From VAXT01 sp963774625 (lineage in GTDB: Bacteria; Actinomycetota; Thermoleophilia; Gaiellales; Gaiellaceae): a stretch of DNA of 64,000 nt. The notes under the pieces were generated by a model that ran no database searches, had not been told where the DNA came from, and saw nothing but the letters and a program-made list of their open reading frames with translations. The DNA lies in assembly GCA_963774625.1 (NCBI GenBank), contig CAVZFQ010000013.1, positions 992,001 through 1,056,000 on the forward strand. The letters run 5' to 3'. The position numbers and the translations under genes are program-made. Position 1 is the stretch's first letter; every line of letters starts with the position of its first letter. Of this stretch, positions 24,581 through 33,071 are shown in pieces.

Positions 24581-25962
24581 GCGGTCAGGTCGCGCGCCAT
24601 CTCGTCGAAGCAAGCCACGTAGTCGTCCGCGGCTTCCTCGGTGTGCGCGATCGACAGCGTCCACTCCTCCTCGCGCCCCGGCGTCATGAAGATCCCGCGG
24701 TTCAGGTTGTAGAGCCAGGCGAGATCCGCCAGTTCGGCGTCCTGGTGCTTCTTGAAGGTCGCGAAGTCGGTGATCCTCTCGCTCGCGAACGTGACGCAGC
24801 CCTTGCTGCCGATACCGACGCTGTAGCCGGGCAGGCCGTAGCGGTCGATGACGTCCTGGCAGCCGGCCAGCGTGCGCTCATTGATCCGGTCGAGATGCTC
24901 GTACGCGCCGGGCGTCAGGACCTCGAGCAGGCTCGCCTTCGCGGCGGCCATCGTCAGCGGGTTCCCGTTGAACGTGCCCACCTGGTAGACGCTGCCGTCT
25001 TCGACCACGGCCATGATCTCCTCCGTGCCACCGATCGCGCCGGACGGGAGGCCGCCGCCGAGCGTCTTCGCGAGCGTGATCATGTCGGGCTGGACACCGA
25101 AGCGCTCGGTAGCGCCGCCGGCTGCGATGGCCAGGCCCGTCTTCACCTCGTCGAAGATCAGGACGACTTCGTGGCGATGGGTGATGTCGCGCACCGCCTC
25201 GAGGTAACCGTCCTCGGGCATGATCACGCCGAGGTTCATCATCACCGCCTCCATGATCAGGCAGGCCGGCTTGCGCCCCTCGGCGTCGAGCTTCTCGATC
25301 CGACGCTCCAGCGCACCGGCATCGTTGTAGGGGACGGCGATCGTGAGATCGGCGACCGCCTGAGGGACTCCCGCGCCGTAGGTCGTCGAGGGGATGTCGT
25401 CCGGGTCGACCTCGGTGTCGACGTCGCCGACCGCGACCATGACGCCGTCGTGGTGGCCGTGGTAGGAGCCGAAAATCTTCAGGATCGTGTCGCGTCCGGT
25501 GAGAGCGCGTGCGATCCGGATCGCGTCCATCGTCGCCTCGGAGCCCGAGTTGTTGTAGCGCCACTTCGGCAGCCCGAAGCGGCGAGCAAGCTCCTCGGCG
25601 ACCTCGATCCCGTCCTCTGTCGGCGCCGCGAAATGCGTCCCGAGCCGTACCCGCTCCTCGACCGCCTTGACGATCGCCGGGTGCGCGTGCCCCTGGGGCA
25701 TCGCGCCGAAGCCGTTGTGGAAATCCCAGAGGTGGCGCCCGTCGGCGTCCCAGACGGAGGCGCCCTCGCCGCGCTCGAGGTAGATCGGCCAGGGGTCGCG
25801 TACCTGGTACGAGGACGGCACGCCTCCCGGCAGCACCTTCCGGGCACGCTCGAACATCCGCTTCGAGCCCTGCGTCTGCTCGTCGAGGCGCTTGCCCTCG
25901 CGTTGCGTCAGCTCGCGGATGCGGTCACGGTCGAGCTCGATGGGGGTGCGAATTGCCGTCAT
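24577..25962 (-). CDS. Class III aminotransferase in the polyamine operon
   Basis: Protein of 461 residues. Motifs: GASVWDADGRHLWDFHNGFG near residue 68, NNSGSEATMDAIRIARALTG near 137, PLP Asp in VVLIFDEVKTGLAIAAGG near 268, and Lys in DMITLAKTLGGGLPSGAIGG near 293. It is closest in pattern to glutamate-1-semialdehyde aminomutase-like enzymes. Context suggests an amine or omega-amino acid substrate such as putrescine. No heme genes are nearby, which argues against a hemL role. ATG 25962 overlaps the stop of the permease upstream. Confidence 0.87.
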   Translation of the reverse strand: MTAIRTPIELDRDRIRELTQREGKRLDEQTQGSKRMFERARKVLPGGVPSSYQVRDPWPIYLERGEGASVWDADGRHLWDFHNGFGAMPQGHAHPAIVKAVEERVRLGTHFAAPTEDGIEVAEELARRFGLPKWRYNNSGSEATMDAIRIARALTGRDTILKIFGSYHGHHDGVMVAVGDVDTEVDPDDIPSTTYGAGVPQAVADLTIAVPYNDAGALERRIEKLDAEGRKPACLIMEAVMMNLGVIMPEDGYLEAVRDITHRHEVVLIFDEVKTGLAIAAGGATERFGVQPDMITLAKTLGGGLPSGAIGGTEEIMAVVEDGSVYQVGTFNGNPLTMAAAKASLLEVLTPGAYEHLDRINERTLAGCQDVIDRYGLPGYSVGIGSKGCVTFASERITDFATFKKHQDAELADLAWLYNLNRGIFMTPGREEEWTLSIAHTEEAADDYVACFDEMARDLTA

Positions 25963-26750
25963 GCGGGTCGAGCCTCACGTCGCCGCTGCAACAGGATGTT
26001 GATCGTCATCAGGCTGATCGCGAAGACGAAGATCATCGTTCCCATCACGTTAACCTGCGGCGGGGCGCCCACGCGGGCCGCTCCCCAGACGAAGAGCGGG
26101 AACGTGATCTCGGACCCGGAGTTGAAGTACGTGATCACGAAGTCGTCCACCGAAAGTGCGAACGACAGGAGCGCGCCCGCCAGGATCGCCGGGGCGATCA
26201 GCGGCAGGGTGACCTTGCGGAAGGTCGTCCACTCGTTGGCGCCGAGGTCCATCGCCGCCTCCTCGAGGCTGCGGTCGAACCCGATCAGCCGCGCTTTCAC
26301 CGTCACGACGACGTAGCTGATGCAGAACATGATGTGGGCGATGAGGATCGTCGTGAACCCGAGGAAGACGTTGACGTTGATGAAGAGCGTCAGCAGCGAG
26401 GCGCCGAGGACGATCTCCGGGGTGGCCATCGGGAGGAAGATGAGAAAGTTGGTCGCGCCGCGGCCGCGGAATCCGTACCGCACGAGCGCGAGCGCGATCA
26501 GCGTGCCCAGGGCCGTGGCGACGATGCTCGCGACGAGCGCGATCTCGATCGAGAGCACCATCGCGTCGCTGAGCCCCGGCACCCCGTTCCAATTGCGCCA
26601 GTGGTCGAGCGTGAAGCCCTGCCACGTGTAGTTGTAGCGGCCAGCGGGGTCGTTGAACGAGAAGAGGATCACGACGCCGATCGGCACGAGCAGATAGGCG
26701 AACGCGAGGATCGCGTACACCGTGAGCAGGTGTCGGCGCACGAATCTCAT
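25959..26750 (-). CDS. potC: Polyamine ABC transporter permease, PotC type (transporter 2)
   Basis: Protein of 263 residues with six membrane segments, beginning HLLTVYAILAFAYLLVPIGV. The EAA loop that docks on the ATPase is EAAMDLGANEWTTFRKVTLP near residue 178. It follows the PotB-type gene with an ATGA-type overlap (26747-26750), the usual Pot order. Substrate class is inferred from the whole operon. Confidence 0.88.
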   Translation of the reverse strand: MRFVRRHLLTVYAILAFAYLLVPIGVVILFSFNDPAGRYNYTWQGFTLDHWRNWNGVPGLSDAMVLSIEIALVASIVATALGTLIALALVRYGFRGRGATNFLIFLPMATPEIVLGASLLTLFINVNVFLGFTTILIAHIMFCISYVVVTVKARLIGFDRSLEEAAMDLGANEWTTFRKVTLPLIAPAILAGALLSFALSVDDFVITYFNSGSEITFPLFVWGAARVGAPPQVNVMGTMIFVFAISLMTINILLQRRREARPA

Positions 26751-27604
26751 CCGGTGAGCTTCTCCGTCCCGATCGCGCGTGCGTAGATCGCGATCACCAC
26801 GAGGATGACGGCCATCAGCGTGAAGGAGAGCGCGGCGGCGGCCGGGTAGTCCGCCAGCTCCAGGAACTTGGACTGGATGACGTTCCCGATCATCGCCTGC
26901 TTGGGCGTGCCGAGCAGCTCGGCGTTGATGAAGTCACCCGCCGCCGGGATGAACGTCAGCAGCGTTCCCGCCACGACTCCGGGAAGCGATAGCGGCAGCG
27001 TCACGCGCAGGAACGCCTGGATGCGGCTCGCGTACAGATCCTCGGCCGCTTCGATCAGCCGCTCGTCGATTTGCTCCAGCGACACGTACAGCGGCAGCAC
27101 CATGAAGGGCAGGAAGTTGTAGGTGATCCCCGCCACGACGGCTGTCGAGGTCGCGAGGAGACGGCCGCTGTCCCCGAGGATGCCCACGTCGCGAAACACC
27201 CCGACGATGAGGCCGTTGTCGGCGAGGATCGTCTGCCAGGCGAGCGTCCGGATCAGGTACGTGACGAAGAACGGCGCGATGATGAGGATCAGGAGCAGGC
27301 TCTTCCAGCGGCCGCCGCGGAAGGCGATCCAGTAGGCGAGGGGGTAGCCGATGCCGAGCGCTAACGCCGTCGCGAACCCTGCGTAGACCAGCGAGCGGAT
27401 GAGCTGGTCGCGGTAGCGGTCGATGCCTTCTGCGTAGTTGCCCCACGCCCAGTCGAAGGCGTAGCCGATGTCGAAGGTTCCCGTCTCGAGCGACTGGTAC
27501 GCCAGGAACCCCAGCGGCACGAGGAAGAAAACGGCCAGCCAGGCCAGCCCGGGGACGAGCAGCAGGTACGGAGTGAGCCAGGGGTGGCGGTGGAGGAACC
27601 CCAA
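26747..27604 (-). CDS. potB: Polyamine ABC transporter permease, PotB type (transporter 2)
   Basis: Protein of 285 residues with six membrane segments, starting PYLLLVPGLAWLAVFFLVPL. The EAA loop is EAAEDLYASRIQAFLRVTLP near residue 185. FIPAAGDFINAELLG near residue 224 is typical of PotB/PotH-like permeases. It overlaps the PotC gene by four bases and follows the binding protein gene by nine bases. Confidence 0.88.
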   Translation of the reverse strand: MGFLHRHPWLTPYLLLVPGLAWLAVFFLVPLGFLAYQSLETGTFDIGYAFDWAWGNYAEGIDRYRDQLIRSLVYAGFATALALGIGYPLAYWIAFRGGRWKSLLLILIIAPFFVTYLIRTLAWQTILADNGLIVGVFRDVGILGDSGRLLATSTAVVAGITYNFLPFMVLPLYVSLEQIDERLIEAAEDLYASRIQAFLRVTLPLSLPGVVAGTLLTFIPAAGDFINAELLGTPKQAMIGNVIQSKFLELADYPAAAALSFTLMAVILVVIAIYARAIGTEKLTG

Positions 27605-27613
27605 CGGTCTTCC

Positions 27614-28765
27614 CTACGCGCCGAGCACGGCCTGCCATGCCTCCTGGTACTTGGTGTTCTTGAGCGCGGCCGGGTCGATCTGGTGGACCTGAGACAGCGT
27701 CTCCTCCGTCGGGAAAATGAGCTGGTTGTCCGCGGTCTCCGGGTCGGTCTTGGCGAGCTCTTCCTTGGCGCCTTTCACCGGGGTCACGTAGTTGATGTAG
27801 GCAGCGAGCTTGGCCGCCACCGTCGGGTCGTACACGTAGTTCATGTAGACGGAGGCGGTGTAGACGTCGCCGCCCTTCGGGATCAGCATGTTGTCCGTCC
27901 AGATCATCCCGCCCTGCTGGGGAATGCCCCACTTCAGGTTCGGGTTGTCGGACTCGAGCTGGACGATGTCGCCTGACCACGCGAGGGCAGCCTTCAGATC
28001 GCCGTTCGCCAGGGGCCCGGTGTAGTCGTTACCGGTGAAGCGGCGGATGTGCCCCGAGTCGGACGCGGCCTTCACGCGCTCGAGAGCACGGTTGAACGCG
28101 TCGTCGGTGACCTTGCTGGGGTCGTCGCCGTTGGCGAGCATCACGACGCCGAGCGAGTCCGAGAAGTTGTCCAGCATCGTCACGCGGCCCTTGAGGGCGG
28201 GGTCCTCGAGGAGCTGGTCGATCGTGGTGATCGGCTTGGTCTGCTTGGCGTCGTAGGCGATGCCCGTCATGCCGGACTGCCACGGCAGGCTGTACTCACG
28301 GTCGGGGTCGAAGGGCGGGCTTTTCTGCACGTCGACGAGGTTGGCGATGTTCGGGATCGCGTCCTTGTCGAGCTTCTCGGCCCAGTCCTTGTCGATCATC
28401 ACCGAGAGGTAGCGCTCGTTGTCGGTCAGGACGACCAGGTCGCGGTCGATGGACTGCCCGCGGGAGAGCGGGCCCTGGATCTTCCCGAAGTACTCGGAGT
28501 TGGAGTTGATGTCCTCCGTGTAGACGACGTTCACTCCGAACCTCTGCTTGAACTCCTCGAGAGTCGGCCGCTTCTTGGTCTTGTCGTCGACGTCCATGTA
28601 GTAGGTCCAGTTCGAGAAGCGAAGCGTGGTCGCGAGCTCGTTCTTGCCGGAACTTCCGTCATCGCTCTCGCCGCCGCACGCGGCCGCAAAGCCGGGAATC
28701 GAGACGAGTGCGGCGCCGAACGTGGCGCGGCGGATCAGCTCTTGCCGGGTGAGTCGAGGGTTCAC
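27614..28765 (-). CDS. potD: Spermidine/putrescine-binding lipoprotein, PotD type (transporter 2)
   Basis: Protein of 383 residues. The N-terminus has an RR-containing signal (LIRRATFGAALVSIPGFAAAC) ending in a lipobox-like AAAC, so it is probably a lipoprotein, possibly Tat-exported. Binding-protein blocks include LRFSNWTYYMDVDD, REYSLPWQSGMTGIAYD and PQQGGMIWTDNMLIPKGG. Length and order match PotD/PotF. It captures the substrate at the outer face of the membrane. ATG 28765 overlaps the ATPase stop. Confidence 0.88.
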   Translation of the reverse strand: MNPRLTRQELIRRATFGAALVSIPGFAAACGGESDDGSSGKNELATTLRFSNWTYYMDVDDKTKKRPTLEEFKQRFGVNVVYTEDINSNSEYFGKIQGPLSRGQSIDRDLVVLTDNERYLSVMIDKDWAEKLDKDAIPNIANLVDVQKSPPFDPDREYSLPWQSGMTGIAYDAKQTKPITTIDQLLEDPALKGRVTMLDNFSDSLGVVMLANGDDPSKVTDDAFNRALERVKAASDSGHIRRFTGNDYTGPLANGDLKAALAWSGDIVQLESDNPNLKWGIPQQGGMIWTDNMLIPKGGDVYTASVYMNYVYDPTVAAKLAAYINYVTPVKGAKEELAKTDPETADNQLIFPTEETLSQVHQIDPAALKNTKYQEAWQAVLGA

Positions 28766-29874
28766 TGTGCCTCCTCCGTGATGTCGACGACGAAGGTCGC
28801 TTCGGGGTCGAAGCCGACCGTGATGGGATCGCCCGGCGCCGCAAGTCCTGCGCCCGGCTCCGAGTTCTGGACGTACACCGTGAGCCGCCCCGCGGGAGTG
28901 TCGACGACGTACTGCGTCGACACACCGACGTACGCGCGCTCGAACACCTTGCCCGCGAGCGTGTTGACCTCGCTCCCGATGCGGATCTTCTCCGGCCTGA
29001 TGCCGACTGCGACCCTGCCCGTGCGTCCCTGCAGGGCCTCGGGCAGCACGCGCACCACGGTGCCACCGTCGAGGCGGATCGTGTCCGTGCCGGCCGCCTG
29101 GCCCGGGAGCAGGTTGGAGACGCCTAGGAAGCTCGCCACGAAGTCCGTCCTGGGCCGCTCGTAGAGCTCGCTGGGCGGGCCGAGCTGCTCGACCTGACCG
29201 CGGTTCATGACGGCGATCGTGTCCGCCATCGTCATGGCCTCTTCCTGGTCGTGCGTCACGTGGACGAAGGTCACGCCGAGCTCGTGCTGGATCAACTTGA
29301 GCTCGAGCTGCATCTGCCGGCGCAGCTTGAGGTCGAGGGCTCCGAGCGGCTCGTCGAGCAGCAGCACCCGCGGCCGGTTCACGAGCGCGCGAGCGAGGGC
29401 GACCCGCTGCTGCTGGCCGCCCGAGAGCTGGCGCGGCTTGCGGGACTCGAGGCCGGCGAGGTCGACGAGCTTGAGGATCTCCCGCACGCGTCCTCCGATG
29501 TGGTTCTTGAGGACACCCGAGCGGCGCATCCCGAACGCGATGTTCTCGAAGACCGAGAGGTGCGGGAAGAGCGCGTAGCTCTGGAAGACCGTGTTCACGT
29601 CGCGCTTGTAGGGCGGAAGCCCGAGCACGCTCTGGCCGCCGAGGAAGATCGCTCCGGCAGAGGGCTCCTCGAAGCCGCCGATCATGCGCAGGGTCGTGGT
29701 CTTCCCGCAGCCGGAGGGCCCGAGCAGGGCGAAGAAGCTGCCGGCCGGGATCTCGATCGACACGTCGTTGACGGCGACCATGTCGTCGAAGCGCTTGGTG
29801 ACGTTCTCGAGCCGTACGTCGGCAGGCTCGGTGGCGACCTCGAGCGCCTGTTCAACCTGCTCGCGGAGAGCCAC
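28762..29874 (-). CDS. potA: Polyamine ABC transporter ATP-binding protein, PotA type (transporter 2)
   Basis: Protein of 370 residues. Walker A is LLGPSGCGKTTTLRMI near residue 50, the Q-loop FQSYALFPHLSVFEN, the ABC signature LSGGQQQRVALARAL near 150, Walker B VLLLDEPLGALD and the switch His in HVTHDQEEA. The C-terminal TOBE domain (VGIRPEKIRIG onward) is typical of the Pot/Mal class. GTG 29874 lies five bases after the aldehyde dehydrogenase stop. Confidence 0.92.
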   Translation of the reverse strand: MALREQVEQALEVATEPADVRLENVTKRFDDMVAVNDVSIEIPAGSFFALLGPSGCGKTTTLRMIGGFEEPSAGAIFLGGQSVLGLPPYKRDVNTVFQSYALFPHLSVFENIAFGMRRSGVLKNHIGGRVREILKLVDLAGLESRKPRQLSGGQQQRVALARALVNRPRVLLLDEPLGALDLKLRRQMQLELKLIQHELGVTFVHVTHDQEEAMTMADTIAVMNRGQVEQLGPPSELYERPRTDFVASFLGVSNLLPGQAAGTDTIRLDGGTVVRVLPEALQGRTGRVAVGIRPEKIRIGSEVNTLAGKVFERAYVGVSTQYVVDTPAGRLTVYVQNSEPGAGLAAPGDPITVGFDPEATFVVDITEEAQ

Positions 29875-29879
29875 TCGAG

Positions 29880-31316
29880 TCAGTCCAGCTTGACCATGAC
29901 GTGCTTGACCTGCGTGTAGTCCTCGAGCGAGTACGCAGACAGGTCCTTGCCGTATCCGGACTGCTTGTAGCCGCCGTGCGGCATCTCGGAGACGAGCGGG
30001 ATGTGGTCGTTGATCCAGACCGTCCCGAACTCGAGCTTGCGCGCCGCGTTCAGTGCCCGGGCCACGTCGCGCGTGAAGACCGACGCGGCGAGGCCGTAAG
30101 GCACGTCGTTCGCCCAGGCGAGCGCCTGGTCGTCGTCCGCGAACCGCTGGACGGTGACGACGGGCCCGAAGACCTCCTTCTGCACGATCTCGTCCGTCTG
30201 GTCGACGTCGACGACCACGGTCGGCTTGACGAAGAAGCCGCGATCGCCGTTCGTCCCGCCGCCGGTCAGCACCTTGGCGCCCTGCGCACGATCGAGGAAG
30301 CCGAGCACGCGGTCCTGCTGCGCCTTGGAGATGACGGGGCCCATCTCGATGTCGTCGCCCGAGGCCGGATCTCCGACCTTCATCGACTCGACCGCGGGCA
30401 CGAGCTCCTCGAGCAGCTTGTCGTAGATCTCTGGGCCCGCCATCACGCGAGAGGCGGCCGTGCAGTCCTGGCCGGAGTTCCAGTAGCCGCCGATCTTGAT
30501 CGCCTCGGCGACCTGCGCGGGATCTGCGTCGTCGAAGACGATCACGGGTGCCTTGCCGCCGAGCTCGAGGTGCACGCGCTTCAGCGTCTCGGCTGCGGCC
30601 CTGGCGATCTCCTTGCCCGTCGCCACGTCGCCGGTCAGCGAGACCATGCGCACGTCCGGATGACGCACGATCCCGGCGCCGACCGGCTCACCGTCGCCGG
30701 TGATGACGTTCAGCACTCCCGCCGGGATGATGTCGGCAGCCAGCTGCGCGAAGCGGAGCGTCGAGAGCGGTGTCTGCTCCGACGGCTTGAGGACCGAGGT
30801 GTTGCCCGCGGCGAGCGCGGGCGCGAACTTCCAGACCGCCATCATCAGCGGGTAGTTCCAGGGTGCGATCTGACCGACGACGCCGATCGGCTCGCGCCGG
30901 ATCATGGACGTGTAGCCGCGCATGTACTCGCCCGCCGAGCGGCCTTCCAGCAGGCGTGCCGCACCTGCGAAGAAACGGATGTTGTCGGAGCAGACGGGCA
31001 TCTCGTCCACGGCGGCCGCGAGCGGCTTGCCCACGTTCTGCGACTCGATCTGCGCCAGCTCGTCGGTGTGCTCGTCGATCACGTCGGCGAGCTTGAGCAG
31101 GACCTCGGCCCGTTCGCCGGGAGTCGTCTCGCGCCACTCCAGGTAGGCCTGCTTGGCCGCCTGAACCGCGCGATCGACGTCCGCTTCGGTTCCCTTGGGA
31201 ACCTCGGCGATGACCTCGCCGGTCGCCGGGTTGACGATCTGCTCGACGCCGCCCTCCGCAGCATCGACCCATTCGCCGCCGACGAAGTTCTTGTAGGACG
31301 CCACAGTCACGCTCAT
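29880..31316 (-). CDS. Aldehyde dehydrogenase, probably gamma-aminobutyraldehyde type
   Basis: NAD(P)-dependent ALDH of 478 residues. Glu is in VHLELGGKAPVIVFDDA near residue 250, catalytic Cys in WNSGQDCTAASRVMAG near 286, and the Rossmann segment is VLNVITGDGEPVGAGI. WNSGQDCTAASR and FGTVWINDHIPLVSEMPHGG are typical of gamma-aminobutyraldehyde/betaine-aldehyde dehydrogenases. With the transporters and gabT it would turn 4-aminobutanal into GABA. The start is ATG 31316, with GAGGAGG seven bases upstream; an in-frame upstream codon at 31343 lacks support. Confidence 0.9.
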   Translation of the reverse strand: MSVTVASYKNFVGGEWVDAAEGGVEQIVNPATGEVIAEVPKGTEADVDRAVQAAKQAYLEWRETTPGERAEVLLKLADVIDEHTDELAQIESQNVGKPLAAAVDEMPVCSDNIRFFAGAARLLEGRSAGEYMRGYTSMIRREPIGVVGQIAPWNYPLMMAVWKFAPALAAGNTSVLKPSEQTPLSTLRFAQLAADIIPAGVLNVITGDGEPVGAGIVRHPDVRMVSLTGDVATGKEIARAAAETLKRVHLELGGKAPVIVFDDADPAQVAEAIKIGGYWNSGQDCTAASRVMAGPEIYDKLLEELVPAVESMKVGDPASGDDIEMGPVISKAQQDRVLGFLDRAQGAKVLTGGGTNGDRGFFVKPTVVVDVDQTDEIVQKEVFGPVVTVQRFADDDQALAWANDVPYGLAASVFTRDVARALNAARKLEFGTVWINDHIPLVSEMPHGGYKQSGYGKDLSAYSLEDYTQVKHVMVKLD

Positions 31317-31349
31317 CGAAACCTCCTCGTCTCTGCGCGCCAACCTATC

Positions 31350-32168
31350 TCATTGCTTGGCGCCGGCTGCCGCTCCTGCGGTGCCTCCGACGCCGGCCGG
31401 TTCGCGAGTCAGCCGCTGCGCGATCCAGACCGGGATCACCGAGAGCAGGATCACGACCACTGCGACGACGTTGATGACCGGCAGCTGCTGCGGCCGGGCG
31501 AGATTCGTGAAGATCCAGATCGGGAGCGTCTGCTCGGCGCCGGAGGTGAACGTCGTGACGATGACCTCGTCGAAGGAGAGCGCGAACGCGAGCAGGCCAC
31601 CGGCCAGGAGCGCGGTCCTGAGCTGCGGGAAGGTGACGTAGCGAAACGTCTGCCACGCGTCGGCACCGAGATCCGACGAGGCCTCCTCGAGGAACGGCGA
31701 GGCTCGCCGAAGCCGGGCGATCACGTTGTTGTAGACGACGACGATGCAGAACGTTGCGTGCCCGATCACGATCGTCAGCAGCCCGAAGTCGATCCCGAAC
31801 CGGACGTAGGAGGCGTTCAGCGCCATCCCGGTCACGATTCCCGGCAGCGCGATCGGGAGGATGACGAGGAACGAAACCGTCTCTCGGCCGAAGAAGCCGT
31901 GCCGGGCCACGGCAAGCGACGCGAGTGTTCCGAGCACGAGTGCGATCGCCGTCGCCACGAACCCGCACTTGACCGAGAGCCAGAGCGCGCTTCGCACGTC
32001 CTCGTCCCGCCAGGCCTCACCGAACCAGTCCGTCGTGTAGCCAGTGATCGGCCAGCCCTGCGTGGTCTCTTCGTTGAACGCGTAGAGCCCGATCACGAGC
32101 AGCGGCAGGTAGATGAACGCCAGGGTCGCAGCCGTCGCGAGCCTGAGCAGGACGCCGCCGACGGTCAC
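31350..32168 (-). CDS. potC: Polyamine ABC transporter permease, PotC type (transporter 1)
   Basis: Protein of 272 residues with six membrane segments (TLAFIYLPLLVIGLYAFN first). The EAA loop is EASSDLGADAWQTFRYVTFP near residue 162. GTG 32168 overlaps the PotB-type stop as GTGA. The tail is Gly/Ala-rich. It differs clearly from the second PotC in this operon, so the two transporters are not a recent duplication. Confidence 0.87.
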   Translation of the reverse strand: MTVGGVLLRLATAATLAFIYLPLLVIGLYAFNEETTQGWPITGYTTDWFGEAWRDEDVRSALWLSVKCGFVATAIALVLGTLASLAVARHGFFGRETVSFLVILPIALPGIVTGMALNASYVRFGIDFGLLTIVIGHATFCIVVVYNNVIARLRRASPFLEEASSDLGADAWQTFRYVTFPQLRTALLAGGLLAFALSFDEVIVTTFTSGAEQTLPIWIFTNLARPQQLPVINVVAVVVILLSVIPVWIAQRLTREPAGVGGTAGAAAGAKQ

Positions 32169-33067
32169 AGGCTCTCGAAGGCGCCGGCCCGCCTCGCGAG
32201 GGCCAGGTAGACGACCATGATCAGGACCGGGATCGTGGCGAACGCGGCGGCGAACGGCAGGTTGTTCGCGACACCGACGTTCGTGTAGACGACGTTCCCG
32301 ATGAAGTTCGTGTTTCCGACTACCTGGGGCGTGATGTAGTCGCCGAGGGTCAGGGAGAACGTGAAGATCGAGCCGGCGACGATCGCCGGGAAGGCGAGCG
32401 GGAAGACGACGCGCCTGAAGGTCCCCAGCCCGCGCGAGCCGAGGTCGGAGGAGGCCTCGAGCAGCGAGTTCGGGATGCGCTCGAGCCCCGCGTAGATCGG
32501 CAGGATCATGAACGGCAGCCAGAGGTAACTGAAGACGAGCCACGTGCCGGTGGTCGTGTAGCCGGGGCCTTCGAGGCCGAACGGCTCGAGCGCCCAGTTC
32601 AACGGGCCCTGACCCGACAGGACGATCCGCCACGCGTAGACCTTGACCAGGTAGCTCGCCCACAACGGCGTCAGGATCGCGACGACGAGGATGCCCCGGG
32701 TCCTCGGCGACGCGATTCGCGCCATGTAGTAGGCGATCGGGATCGCGAGGACCGCGTCTGTGACGGTCACGGCCGCCGCCAGCCCGACCGTTCGTAACGT
32801 GATGCGCCGGTAGACGTCCTGCTCCCAGAGGGTCCGGAAGTTGTCGAGGGTGAACTCGCGGACGATGTCGCCGGTGAAGGGATCCACCTGCCAAACCGCT
32901 GTGATGAAAAGCACCGCCAGCGAGCCGAGGTATGCGATACCGAGCCACGCGAGCGGCCAAGCGAGGAGGAGCCCGAGCCGCGCGCGCGGGTGGCGGAAGA
33001 GGAAGGACGAGAGGCGCCGCCCCGGGCCTTCGCGGGGCGGCGCCTCTCCGTAAGAGGCCGAGCTCAG
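32165..33067 (-). CDS. potB: Polyamine ABC transporter permease, PotB type (transporter 1), start uncertain
   Basis: Protein of about 300 residues with six membrane segments and EAA loop EASSDLGSRGLGTFRRVVFP near residue 207. Family-like sequence (RLGLLLAWPLAWLGIAYLGS) precedes the first GTG at 32914, so that codon is too late. The only initiator-like codon upstream is CTG 33067, four bases after the binding-protein stop. A 16-base-pair hairpin lies within the first 20 codons of that reading, so the exact start stays open. Confidence 0.83.
   Translation of the reverse strand: MSSASYGEAPPREGPGRRLSSFLFRHPRARLGLLLAWPLAWLGIAYLGSLAVLFITAVWQVDPFTGDIVREFTLDNFRTLWEQDVYRRITLRTVGLAAAVTVTDAVLAIPIAYYMARIASPRTRGILVVAILTPLWASYLVKVYAWRIVLSGQGPLNWALEPFGLEGPGYTTTGTWLVFSYLWLPFMILPIYAGLERIPNSLLEASSDLGSRGLGTFRRVVFPLAFPAIVAGSIFTFSLTLGDYITPQVVGNTNFIGNVVYTNVGVANNLPFAAAFATIPVLIMVVYLALARRAGAFESL
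33009..33048 (-). terminator. 16-bp GC-rich hairpin between binding protein and permease genes
   Basis: A perfect stem pairs 33009-33024 with 33033-33048 around an 8-base loop (core GAGGCGCCGCCCCG). On the minus strand it is followed by a pyrimidine-rich tract (GTCCTTCCTCTTCC). Such a leaky terminator between binding protein and permease genes would give more binding protein than permease, as known for other ABC operons. That role is inference. Confidence 0.5.
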
Positions 33068-33071
33068 GCGG

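Noticed and set aside
24577..25962. hemL assignment for the class III aminotransferase
   Set aside because: General motifs fit GSA aminomutase, but the gene is embedded in a polyamine operon with no heme genes, so a specific hemL call is not justified.
31350..32960. 536-residue minus-strand protein covering both permeases
   Set aside because: The N-terminal half is an out-of-frame reading of the PotB gene. The PotC gene starts at GTG 32168 with a 4-base overlap.
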